Source: CAZZCN01 sp964652975 (lineage in GTDB: Bacteria > Bacillota > Clostridia > Saccharofermentanales > UBA5734). Taken from it: 26,935 bases of DNA. The notes under the pieces were generated by a model. That model was not told the DNA's origin and searched no databases. It was given only the letters and a program-made list of their open reading frames with translations. The stretch lies in assembly GCA_964652975.1 (NCBI GenBank), contig CAZZCN010000043.1, positions 1 to 26,935 of the forward strand, read 5' to 3'. The position numbers were made by a program, and so were the translations under genes. This document shows positions 1 through 7,669 of the stretch, piece after piece (the stretch's first letter is position 1; each line of letters begins with the position of its first letter).

Positions 1-1822
1 ATATGCTGTAATTGACAAACAACTCTCCCAGATCATACCCATATATGACTGCTCCATTGAACTGCAGCGCTGCATATCCTTGATAATTTGCACCCTCCAT
101 TTTCAGATTGGAGTATGGAGTGTTTATCGGATAATCAAACGTATATGTAAATGCGTTTGTTGACGTACTGAATCCATTTGTCAATCCATCTGTGATTATG
201 GAGCTGCCTCCATTCGGACCTTTTGCCAGTAGCTTTGTCTTTGCTTCCTCCGCTGTTGTACCTCCACCAAAAGTTATTGTGGTTGGGTACGTTTGAACCG
301 TTCCAGCTTCCATGTTTGCTGTAAAAACGATTTTTGATATCGCTACATTTTTTAGTCTTTTTATAGATAAATCAACCGATAAAGCAATTTCTCCGCTCCC
401 TGCATTAAACCAGTCACCTGTATCTATCATTCTTCCTGCGGTTCCCCATGTATCGCTTGATGCTGTTATCTGCAAATCCGCTTGAGTTAAACGTCGTTCT
501 GTTAATATCCCCTTTGGGGTTCCATAGAATTTTACCCCTGTAAGTTGTATTGTGTCACCTGATTTCGGGTTATAAAATTCTATTCTTATATATTTCGCTA
601 CGATTGGTTTATCAAATCCCAATGTCGTCCCCTTACTTAAAGGTTGTATTGGCAAATAGTTTTCAAAAACCGCCACAGCTGTTCCGAAATTCACTCCGTC
701 ATTGCTTGCAAATACCTTGTATGCTGTGGGCATTGCCTCATAATCTGACCTTGGACATAAACTGATAGACGAAATACTTCTTGCTGATGCAAATTCAAAA
801 TCAAGCTTTGGATGGCTCTCTGATGAATATCCTTCATACCACCAGCCTCCTGATGAAGAAATCAAGCTGCTTACGAATGAATTTGACCCATAAGTCACTG
901 ATTTTGCCGACGCTACCGAAAGCTGCAAATCGCCTTTTTCATCCAAATCATAGCCGTATATAGCCGCCCCGTTTACTTGAAATGTCGGAATATTGATGGT
1001 ATCGATTGCTCCGTCCATTTTTAAATTCATATAGGGGGCATCTATGATTTCATCAAAGGAATAGGTTATCTTGTTAGTTGTTTCGTTGTATCCGTTTGTC
1101 AGACCATCAGTGATGACTGCATTTCCTCCGTTTGGTCCCTTTGTCAAATTGGTTGCTTTTGCTTCTGCCATGGTTGCTCCTGCTCCAAAGGTTACGGTTG
1201 GGGGATAAAGAAATACTGCTGAGCCATTCTTGTTAGGAACAAACTCTATTTTTGAAATTGCTACATTCTTCTTCTTTTTTATTGTTAGATCTACTACAGT
1301 GTCTCCTGTTGCATTAAACCATACACCATCATTTATCATGGTGGATGCTGTTCCCCATGTGTCCTTTGATGCGGTTATTTCCAAATCCTCAACTGTCAAC
1401 TTTCTCATGACAGGTGTTCTGTTATAGGTCGGTGTAGGGGAGGCATAAAATTCCACCTTTGTTAGCTGTATAGTATCACCGTTATTATAAGAGTCATAAA
1501 ATTCTACTCTTAAATATTTTGTTTTTATTGGTGTGGTAAAAGTAATTTTCGTTCCTGACAATGATGCGGGAATATTTGTGAAGGATTGCACCTCTGTCCA
1601 ATCAGTAAAATCTGTTCTTGAAAAAACTTTAAATGATTGTGCCATTCCAAGTAAATCTCCACGAGGATTAAACTGAATCGAAGTAAATTCTCTAGCATAA
1701 AAAAACTCAAAGTCAAGCTGTGGGTGGTTTGATGTTGAATATCCTTCATACCACCAGCCCCCAGATGAAGTAATTAAACTACTTACATATGAATTTGAGC
1801 CATAGGTAACCGACTTAGCAGA
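1..1822 (-). repeat. Two tandem 912-bp coding repeats (304 aa each)
   Basis: The first copy covers 1822-911 and the second 910 to about 1, both in the same reading frame. The anchor word atccttcata recurs at 1741 and 829, exactly 912 bp apart. Both copies begin with SAKSVTYGSNS. They share GGWWYEGYS, a DTIQLT strand, DTWGTA, KGPNGG and DGLTNG at matching offsets. The end of copy two (YGYDLGE then LFVNYSI) diverges from the end of copy one, so copy two may be the last of the series. Confidence 0.9.
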
Positions 1823-1927
1823 CAATGCTGCTACTGATTGTTCTTCTATTGCAGATACTGTTACTGGAATCATCATGCCAATTACTAAAGATAACGCTAA
1901 AAACAAACTATAAATTCGATTTTTCAT
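1..1927 (-). CDS. Secreted discoidin-repeat protein, 3' end outside window
   Basis: The minus-strand frame opens at ATG 1927 behind AGAAGGAG and stays open for 642 codons to the window edge, so the C-terminus is missing. Residues 1-26 form a signal peptide (MKNRIYSLF, hydrophobic core, VSA cleavage site). The rest is two copies of a 304-residue unit. Each copy starts with a beta-sandwich of F5/8 type C (discoidin, CBM32-like) character, with the shared motif GGWWYEGYS, a KVF strand and a Y-[IL]-R-[IV]-E-F-Y strand. A second module of about 170 residues follows, carrying KGPNGG and ITDGLTNG motifs, which I do not recognise. No catalytic domain is visible in the part present. It follows the lipoprotein binding-protein gene by 108 bp without an obvious terminator, so it may be co-transcribed. 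Likely role: binding polysaccharide at the cell surface, or the non-catalytic part of a larger enzyme. The reading frame is certain; the function is inferred from fold. Confidence 0.85.
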   Translation of the reverse strand, partial: MKNRIYSLFLALSLVIGMMIPVTVSAIEEQSVAALSAKSVTYGSNSYVSSLITSSGGWWYEGYSTSNHPQLDFEFFYAREFTSIQFNPRGDLLGMAQSFKVFSRTDFTDWTEVQSFTNIPASLSGTKITFTTPIKTKYLRVEFYDSYNNGDTIQLTKVEFYASPTPTYNRTPVMRKLTVEDLEITASKDTWGTASTMINDGVWFNATGDTVVDLTIKKKKNVAISKIEFVPNKNGSAVFLYPPTVTFGAGATMAEAKATNLTKGPNGGNAVITDGLTNGYNETTNKITYSFDEIIDAPYMNLKMDGAIDTINIPTFQVNGAAIYGYDLDEKGDLQLSVASAKSVTYGSNSFVSSLISSSGGWWYEGYSSESHPKLDFEFASARSISSISLCPRSDYEAMPTAYKVFASNDGVNFGTAVAVFENYLPIQPLSKGTTLGFDKPIVAKYIRIEFYNPKSGDTIQLTGVKFYGTPKGILTERRLTQADLQITASSDTWGTAGRMIDTGDWFNAGSGEIALSVDLSIKRLKNVAISKIVFTANMEAGTVQTYPTTITFGGGTTAEEAKTKLLAKGPNGGSSIITDGLTNGFSTSTNAFTYTFDYPINTPYSNLKMEGANYQGYAALQFNGAVIYGYDLGELFVNYSI

Positions 1928-2035
1928 ACTCTTCTCTCCTTCTATACTGTATATTTTCGTCAAAAAACACCTTGTTAAATTATAAATATATATATATGGC
2001 TACTTTCATTTATTTAAAAAATACTGCACAATTAT

Positions 2036-3535
2036 TTAGCCGTTTAAAACTGCATCCATTGCTTTCATTGTATCTGCTACGCTCATCTCGCCTACAAGGT
2101 ATTTAAGCATATAACTATTAAATAATGTTTGAAATGTAGTAACCTTTTTAACGTTAAACGAAAATGAGAACACGCTTTTTACATCATTTTGTGGATTTGA
2201 AACGAAGGCATCGCTATTTTTATTTGGAACAGGATAATTTCTCCAAATAGCAGAATCTTTCAGTGATTTAATTACAGGTACACCTGCTCCTGTGCTTACA
2301 AAAGCTGTTTGGCCTTCAGTAGTTGCAACAAAATAAGCTAATAAAGAAGCTTCATAAGGATTTTTAGTATAAGCACTTACCCCATAGCCTGTTGTCCCCA
2401 TACCAACGACTGCCTTCACAGGTGTTCTAGGAAACGGCAAAACATCCCATTTCATGCCCATTCTTGATAGTGTAGTATTCACATCCGGCAAACCGGGGCG
2501 AGAAATAAAGCTAAATGCAGCCATACCTTTTTGGAAAGGGTAAGGATTTGCAGGGTCTGGTCTTAAATTATCATAAACATACTTTCCTTTCACAAGGTCA
2601 AGCAATGTTGTAAGTCCCGTTACGGTTTTGGTATCCGAAAAGGTTGCCTGCTTACTACCATTTAATAATGAACCACCGTAGCCAAGAGAAAAAGATGTCC
2701 ATACCGGCTCCCAGTTGTAATTGATATCAGCGCCGTATTGAACTATTTTGCCGCTTCCATCCTTATGTGTATACTTCTTTGAAAGTGTTATAAAATCGTT
2801 CATTGTCCAACTTGCATATTTTTTTATAAAATCAGCTCCGGCAATATTTTCTTCAGCTTCTATAACCGAAAGATTAACAGCCGTTACCAAATGGCTGTAT
2901 TCTCTTGGAATCATATAAGTTTTCCCGTTATCACCTTTTCCAAGACTCATTATATTTCCAAAATAGTTATTGCTGTCATAGCCAAATGTTTTCATATACG
3001 AGTCTAATGGCAACAAAACACCGTTTTGTGCAAACACTCTTGTTTGTAAATCAAATGTAAACAATACATCAGGCAGGGTTTTTGAAACAGCCTGCGTTAA
3101 AATTTTAGAATTATAATCTCCATTGATAGGTGTCAGTTTTACGGTTACATTTGGATAGACCTTGCTAAATGCCTTGATTATTGAGTTTGCAATTGTTTTT
3201 TCATTTGCAACATCAACACATGCTAAGGTTAATGTGCAAGTTTTGGGAGTAATCGTTTTAGGGACAGCAATAGCCGATGTTGTGTTTGTTTTCGAGCTTG
3301 CTGTGCTTGCTGCATTATTTGAATTCGCAGTACTTGAATTATTGCTTGCCACAGAATCAATATCTTTACTGTCGGATTGAGAAGCATTCGATTGAGAAGT
3401 ATCCACCTTAGAAGCACCTGATGTGCTTGCACCGCTACCGGAAGCTTCCGAGTTCTTTACGCTTGGCTTACATGCATTTAATGATATAATCATCAACGCA
3501 GCGAGCATCATAGCAAGAATTTGTTTTGCTTTCAT
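2036..3535 (-). CDS. ABC sugar transporter substrate-binding lipoprotein (family 1)
   Basis: 499 residues. An N-terminal lipoprotein signal ends in the lipobox LNAC with Cys22 as the lipidation site. A Ser/Ala/Asn/Thr-rich linker of about 70 residues follows, then a type-1 extracellular solute-binding fold: TLACVDVANEKTIANSIIKAF at the domain start, YPNVTVKLTPINGDYNSKIL, PDVLFTF, and a C-terminal AVVGMGTTGYGVS segment. The role is to capture an oligosaccharide outside the membrane and deliver it to the two CUT1 permeases encoded just upstream (3645-4589 and 4591-5451). The start ATG has AAGGAGGTGA at good spacing and overlaps the stop of a short leader ORF (3532-3615). That arrangement would favour high expression of this subunit relative to the permeases, as binding proteins usually need. 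No ATPase gene is in the window. Substrate unknown. Confidence 0.9.
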   Translation of the reverse strand: MKAKQILAMMLAALMIISLNACKPSVKNSEASGSGASTSGASKVDTSQSNASQSDSKDIDSVASNNSSTANSNNAASTASSKTNTTSAIAVPKTITPKTCTLTLACVDVANEKTIANSIIKAFSKVYPNVTVKLTPINGDYNSKILTQAVSKTLPDVLFTFDLQTRVFAQNGVLLPLDSYMKTFGYDSNNYFGNIMSLGKGDNGKTYMIPREYSHLVTAVNLSVIEAEENIAGADFIKKYASWTMNDFITLSKKYTHKDGSGKIVQYGADINYNWEPVWTSFSLGYGGSLLNGSKQATFSDTKTVTGLTTLLDLVKGKYVYDNLRPDPANPYPFQKGMAAFSFISRPGLPDVNTTLSRMGMKWDVLPFPRTPVKAVVGMGTTGYGVSAYTKNPYEASLLAYFVATTEGQTAFVSTGAGVPVIKSLKDSAIWRNYPVPNKNSDAFVSNPQNDVKSVFSFSFNVKKVTTFQTLFNSYMLKYLVGEMSVADTMKAMDAVLNG

Positions 3536-3615
3536 TTTGTGTTCACCTCCTTCATTTTCATTTTACTTTCTCCTCCATTTTTCATTTTACTTTCTCCTCC
3601 TTTCTTTCTTTTCAT
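3532..3615 (-). CDS. 27-codon leader ORF with stacked SD/ATG units, coupled to the binding-protein gene
   Basis: An in-frame ORF of 27 codons starts at ATG 3615 behind AGAGGAGAAA. It contains further in-frame ATGs at 3585 and 3561, each preceded by GGAGGAGAAAGTAAA. Its TGA (3534-3532) overlaps the ATG (3535) of the lipoprotein gene as ATGA. The peptide is Lys/Gly/Glu-rich (MKRKKGGESK, then NGGESK) and has no recognisable fold. The ribosome site of the main gene (AAGGAGGTGA) lies inside the leader ORF. The sequence therefore looks designed for translational coupling rather than for making a functional peptide. Whether it is translated is inference. Confidence 0.5.
   Translation of the reverse strand: MKRKKGGESKMKNGGESKMKMKEVNTK
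3557..3600 (-). repeat. Duplicated 20-bp Shine-Dalgarno/start unit
   Basis: The 20-mer GGAGGAGAAAGTAAAATGAA occurs twice, at 3600-3581 and 3576-3557, with a 24-bp period. A shorter related unit, AGAGGAGAAAATGAAAA, precedes them at 3625-3609. Each unit is a complete ribosome-binding site plus ATG, and all ATGs share one frame because the steps (30 and 24 bp) are multiples of three. Confidence 0.85.
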
Positions 3616-3644
3616 TTTCTCCTCTGATTATTATCAGCTAGGTA

Positions 3645-4589
3645 TCACTCAACTAGCCCTGTGCGTTCAATACTTTCTGTGAATTGTCTTTGGACTACTA
3701 TATACATAATGATTAATGGTAAAACAATTAATAATGCACAAGCCATTTTTATGGCATCATTACTGAAAATTGCTGAATTTGTTCCATATATGCTTGCAAA
3801 TCTTGGATCAAAGAGTGTTTCAAACCTAACAATGGAGGGCATCAGCTCTGATTGGGATAAAAACATTGATGATGAATAGGTATCATTCCAATGCCATACA
3901 AAAGAAAATATTATAACAAGGGCAATCGCAGGCTTTGCAAGTTGCATAATGATCTGAAAAAATATCCTTAGAGGTCCCGCTCCGTCAATCCTTGCAGACT
4001 CCTCAAGAGCTACTGGCAGGTTTTTAAAAAACTGAGAAAATATTAAAACGAAAAGCCCTCCTCTTAATCCATGTCCTAATAGTTCGGGGACTAGTAACGG
4101 ATAATAAGTATTGATCCATTGAAGTTGATTAAAAAGAAGATATCGGGAAATAACAATTGTTTGAGGTGGAACAATGATTGTTAAAATAACAAGTGCATAC
4201 ATCAGATTTCTACCCAAAAATTTATATCTCCCGATAGCATACCCTGCCAATGCACATGAAATGGCTTGAAATAATGTTGGTATCACCGAAAGTAGAATGC
4301 TGTTAAGAAATGTTCTTGAATAGTTTAATGTATCAAAAGCAGTAGTGAAATTTGAAAATTCTATCTTCGTAGGTAACCAATATACTACAGGATTTAAAAT
4401 GTCCATCATTGTTTTTGGTGCTTTTGTGATGATTGTAATGAAAGGTAATAGAAATACAAAAGCAAATTCCAACAAGAAAAAGTATATAAATATTTTTGAA
4501 CAGGTTTTTTTTGCAAAGGTTGCAGAGAAATATTTTTTTAAAAACCGATCATTCTTCAAAAAACCCAGGTACTTCTTTTTGAATTCCAT
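3645..4589 (-). CDS. CUT1 ABC permease, MalG type (second transporter)
   Basis: 314 residues from ATG 4589, which has GGAAGGGAG upstream and sits one base after the stop of the partner permease (TAAAATG). A longer reading from 4661 would overlap that gene by 70 bp and has no ribosome site, so it is not used. Six membrane segments are predicted, the first after a basic N-terminus of about 30 residues. The ATPase-docking EAA loop reads EESARIDGAGPLRIFF and then QLAKPA, with Gln where most family members have Leu-Pro. The C-terminal ERTGLVE matches the short tail typical of MalG-like subunits. It should pair with the 4591-5451 permease and the 2036-3535 lipoprotein to import an oligosaccharide, using an ATPase encoded elsewhere. 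Confidence 0.9.
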   Translation of the reverse strand: MEFKKKYLGFLKNDRFLKKYFSATFAKKTCSKIFIYFFLLEFAFVFLLPFITIITKAPKTMMDILNPVVYWLPTKIEFSNFTTAFDTLNYSRTFLNSILLSVIPTLFQAISCALAGYAIGRYKFLGRNLMYALVILTIIVPPQTIVISRYLLFNQLQWINTYYPLLVPELLGHGLRGGLFVLIFSQFFKNLPVALEESARIDGAGPLRIFFQIIMQLAKPAIALVIIFSFVWHWNDTYSSSMFLSQSELMPSIVRFETLFDPRFASIYGTNSAIFSNDAIKMACALLIVLPLIIMYIVVQRQFTESIERTGLVE

Positions 4590-4590
4590 T

Positions 4591-5451
4591 TTATCTCCCT
4601 TCCTTTCTGTTTTGGCGTGTTGATAATGCACCGATGCCCATGACCATGAGTACAAATACAAATATAATTACAAAATACAGCCATGATAAAGCAGATGCAA
4701 AGCCAAAATCATATTTTTGGAAGATACTTATCTTTATCATTTCAATTATTTTATTCATTGGATCTGTAAATGAATCGATTACTGAATAGATGATGTTTAA
4801 AATTATAATTGGAAATATATATGGAATTGTAATTTTCCAAAAGCATTCCCATGGTGATGCTCCATCAATTTGAGATGCTTCATAAATGCTTTTAGGGATG
4901 CTTTGAAGACCTGCAAGAAAAATCAGTATCTGCACACTGCTTTGCCAGATTATTACACCTAGCCTCGAGATCAAATCTTCACCGAGTAGCTGTTTCAAAA
5001 AATTCATTTGTCCAACTAATCTGCTCCCCAGCCCTGCATCACCTAAACCCAAATTCAATAAAACAGACATCACAGCACCTGCTAATATGACCGGCATAAA
5101 AAACACTGCCCTGAAAAACCATCTTCCTTTAAGGTTCTGATTTAACAAGGATGCTGCAAAGATTGAAAATATTATGATTATCGGAATGTTAATAAGTGAA
5201 TTCATAAGCGTTCCCACAAAATCTCTTCCAAAGTCCACATCAGATATAACAGCCAGATAATTATCAAATTTTAAGAATTTTCCTCCAAAAAACTGATTTA
5301 CACTTGATTCGGTAAAACTTAAATATAATGACGAAAGAAGAGGAAACATCCAGAATATAATGAACCCTATAATCCAAGGAATAGCGAATAGAAACCCTTC
5401 CAGTTTTCTTTTTTTGGTTAAATTATAAATTTTCAGATTACTTCCCTCCAT
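4591..5451 (-). CDS. CUT1 ABC permease, MalF type (second transporter)
   Basis: 286 residues with six predicted membrane segments. The EAA loop reads YEASQIDGASPWECFWKI followed by PYIFP, which departs from the usual LP..KP ending. The N-terminus KKRKLEGFLFAIPWIIGF is typical of MalF-like sugar permeases. The start is uncertain. ATG 5451 lies five bases after the upstream stop and has no ribosome site. A good GGAGGG (5449-5444) instead sits seven bases before an in-frame CTG at 5436, which would shorten the protein by five residues. I keep ATG as the conventional choice. It is co-transcribed with the DUF5696-like gene upstream (4-bp gap) and the MalG-type partner downstream (1-bp gap). Confidence 0.88.
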   Translation of the reverse strand: MEGSNLKIYNLTKKRKLEGFLFAIPWIIGFIIFWMFPLLSSLYLSFTESSVNQFFGGKFLKFDNYLAVISDVDFGRDFVGTLMNSLINIPIIIIFSIFAASLLNQNLKGRWFFRAVFFMPVILAGAVMSVLLNLGLGDAGLGSRLVGQMNFLKQLLGEDLISRLGVIIWQSSVQILIFLAGLQSIPKSIYEASQIDGASPWECFWKITIPYIFPIIILNIIYSVIDSFTDPMNKIIEMIKISIFQKYDFGFASALSWLYFVIIFVFVLMVMGIGALSTRQNRKEGR

Positions 5452-5455
5452 TCAT

Positions 5456-7669
5456 TTAATTGATTATTGTATAGGTATCAGAAAGTGCTTCTTTTTTTAA
5501 TTCTCCATATTTATAGGCACTATCAGAATAATTGAAAATAACTTTTTTTCCATTTGCATATGTGCTTTCAAAAACCCTTTCATCTAACATTCTATGAGAA
5601 ATCAGTTTTGTTGTTCCAATTGCCTGTACAATCTTCTGCGATAATAAAATGCTATCCTTATAATCGACATAGCGACTTGAATACAATTGCTCATAGCTTG
5701 TGTTTTTTAGAAGTTCTGCAGATTCATGAGTTATCTCGAATTTAGGGCTCAACCCGTATTCAATGGAATTTAATATAGCTGTTGAAGTGTCTGCTTCTAA
5801 ATTTAAAGGTCTCGAATAGCAATTTGCAAACTTAGACGCTACCAATGAATAAAACGGTACACTTTCATCAAGTAAATATGTTTTTGATGTTTCAAAGGGA
5901 ACATCAAAAATATCAGATACAGTTCCTAACAAATAGGAATTCGCTCCTTGTGCACCTACAGCAAAACCTGCCTTTTTCAATTTTTCTAATTGGTGTAAAT
6001 AAGCTTTTATTGTTTGCCCCTTATAAAGTGGATTTGTCTTGTTAAAATCTGTAAATACCGTTTGGCCAATATGTTTTACATTAACACCATTCGAAGCCAA
6101 TTCGCTTAATTGTTTTAATTCATTTTGAATATTCATCAGTCCGAAAATCGCATTGATATAACCGTGGCTATCTTCCTCATAGTCAAACCCGTTAGGATAT
6201 GATTTTCTTGATCTTAAAAATCTTTCTTCAGGTGTTTTTACTCCTGTTTTTTGAAATGTAATATTAGAGGAGCCTTTATAATTATCAAGATAATTGTCTT
6301 CAAGCCATACAAAGCTTTTACTTTTTTTAATTTTTTCTATTGCATCTACAAGGTCATTTTTTCCTCCAATGAGTTTGGAAACAGGGTATTTTTCGGGCAG
6401 GCCGGCTGCATAACCATATTTTTGATAGCCTGCCAGTTCAAAACTGTATTTCCCGCCGCTTGCTATTAACTCATCAGCTATACTTGAAGCCTGCTTAGAA
6501 TTTGTGAGAACAATATTCTTATCCGATAGAGATCCTTTGCCTTTTTTGATTGCCATAAATAATCTGATCAATATATTATCCTGCAATTCATTATCAAGTT
6601 TAAACCCCTGGTTTTTTAGATAATCTGAATAGACATCAGCACAGGTGACATATCCATTTTCGGTAGGAGATGATAAATCGTATTCCATTTCCTTATCTCC
6701 AACAATGATGCTTTTTTGATATTGCGCGACAAATATTCCTTTTGATATTTCATTTTGATAACTTTTTCTGTAGATAAATGCAAAGCCCGTTCTGTAAAAA
6801 TTTATCCCCTTACTGCCTGGTGGAGACATATTAATTTTAAAATCACTTTCGCCTACCGTACCAATAGTCGTTAGAATGCTGTCTTTTGTAATAATACCGT
6901 AAACCGGCAACCTTAGTTGTTCTGCATATGCAATTTCTTTACCGCTAAAACTAATGTCGGTGCCATAAACCTCTTTAGAAAAGCCCTTATCTTCATAAAT
7001 GCTATGTATTCTGTTGAAATAAGTGAGCGAACCGCTACCATCCGGTAAAAGAATATAGCCACTGTCACCCTGTCTTGCTGCACCGAGCATCGGAAAAGGA
7101 CTGACTGACACTAATCTTGCTGATTTTGAGTCCTTAATAGAGTTAAAAGGAACCTTGACAACGACCCTCCCGTTAAGAAGAATTGTTTCAAGAATAAAAT
7201 ATATTCCCATTTCAGAGTAGTTAACCTCTAAAGCAACTCCATCTTTGATTTTATAAGGTGTTATTTGAATTTCGGGGTTAGTTATTGGTGTGACACTTTT
7301 TAAATCCCCCTCTTGTGTAACATACTCGAATTCAAGCGGTGCTTTAATTGCCATTCTGCCCAACGCGGTTAATTCGTCTTCAGGCTTAACCTTTGGCGAG
7401 CTGTATATTTCAGTTCCGTCATTACGATGAAAAGAAAAAACCATTTCTTCACCATTAAAGATCATTTTCAGTCCATTACTTTCAAATTCCTCTCTTCCGG
7501 CGATTTGATTTTGAAATTGTTCGGCATTGCTAAGCGTTAAGCCTTCCGAATTAAACTGAGTACTAACTTTGCTATTGTTAATTAATAGCATGATCAAGCC
7601 TGATATCAGTGATAAGGCTAAAACCGCGAATCCTGTTTTTATATAAATTTTTCTATTTTTAAGAGACAA
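5456..7669 (-). CDS. Membrane-anchored DUF5696-like protein
   Basis: 737 residues. One N-terminal membrane segment (about 11-31) with basic residues before it implies an anchored, extracytoplasmic protein. The body resembles, from memory, the DUF5696 family found beside sugar transporters in Paenibacillus and relatives. Consistent features are PMLGAARQGDSGYILLPDGSG around residues 193-213, and a later alternating alpha/beta part (ELAGYQKYGYAAGLPEKYP, then FVWLEDNYLDNY, then ANSYLLG) that could be a TIM-like barrel. The start is TTG 7669, with GGGAGGTGA six bases upstream. The gene overlaps the NHL-Yip1 gene by 11 bp, suggesting translational coupling. Function is unknown; a glycan-active or transporter-associated role is inferred from context. 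A family profile search would settle the name. Confidence 0.7.
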   Translation of the reverse strand: MSLKNRKIYIKTGFAVLALSLISGLIMLLINNSKVSTQFNSEGLTLSNAEQFQNQIAGREEFESNGLKMIFNGEEMVFSFHRNDGTEIYSSPKVKPEDELTALGRMAIKAPLEFEYVTQEGDLKSVTPITNPEIQITPYKIKDGVALEVNYSEMGIYFILETILLNGRVVVKVPFNSIKDSKSARLVSVSPFPMLGAARQGDSGYILLPDGSGSLTYFNRIHSIYEDKGFSKEVYGTDISFSGKEIAYAEQLRLPVYGIITKDSILTTIGTVGESDFKINMSPPGSKGINFYRTGFAFIYRKSYQNEISKGIFVAQYQKSIIVGDKEMEYDLSSPTENGYVTCADVYSDYLKNQGFKLDNELQDNILIRLFMAIKKGKGSLSDKNIVLTNSKQASSIADELIASGGKYSFELAGYQKYGYAAGLPEKYPVSKLIGGKNDLVDAIEKIKKSKSFVWLEDNYLDNYKGSSNITFQKTGVKTPEERFLRSRKSYPNGFDYEEDSHGYINAIFGLMNIQNELKQLSELASNGVNVKHIGQTVFTDFNKTNPLYKGQTIKAYLHQLEKLKKAGFAVGAQGANSYLLGTVSDIFDVPFETSKTYLLDESVPFYSLVASKFANCYSRPLNLEADTSTAILNSIEYGLSPKFEITHESAELLKNTSYEQLYSSRYVDYKDSILLSQKIVQAIGTTKLISHRMLDERVFESTYANGKKVIFNYSDSAYKYGELKKEALSDTYTIIN

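Noticed and set aside
1..1822. CRISPR array or insertion-sequence repeat
   Set aside because: The repeats are long, in-frame coding duplications of a protein domain; no short direct repeats with spacers and no transposase are seen anywhere in the window.
1979..1984. Perfect TATAAT on the minus strand upstream of the repeat-protein gene
   Set aside because: No acceptable -35 at 16-18 bases, and it sits in a TATATA run; it could be chance in AT-rich DNA.
3624..3637. CTGATTATTATCAG as a terminator between the permease and the leader ORF
   Set aside because: The stem is only five A/T-rich pairs with no T-run, so it is too weak to end transcription.
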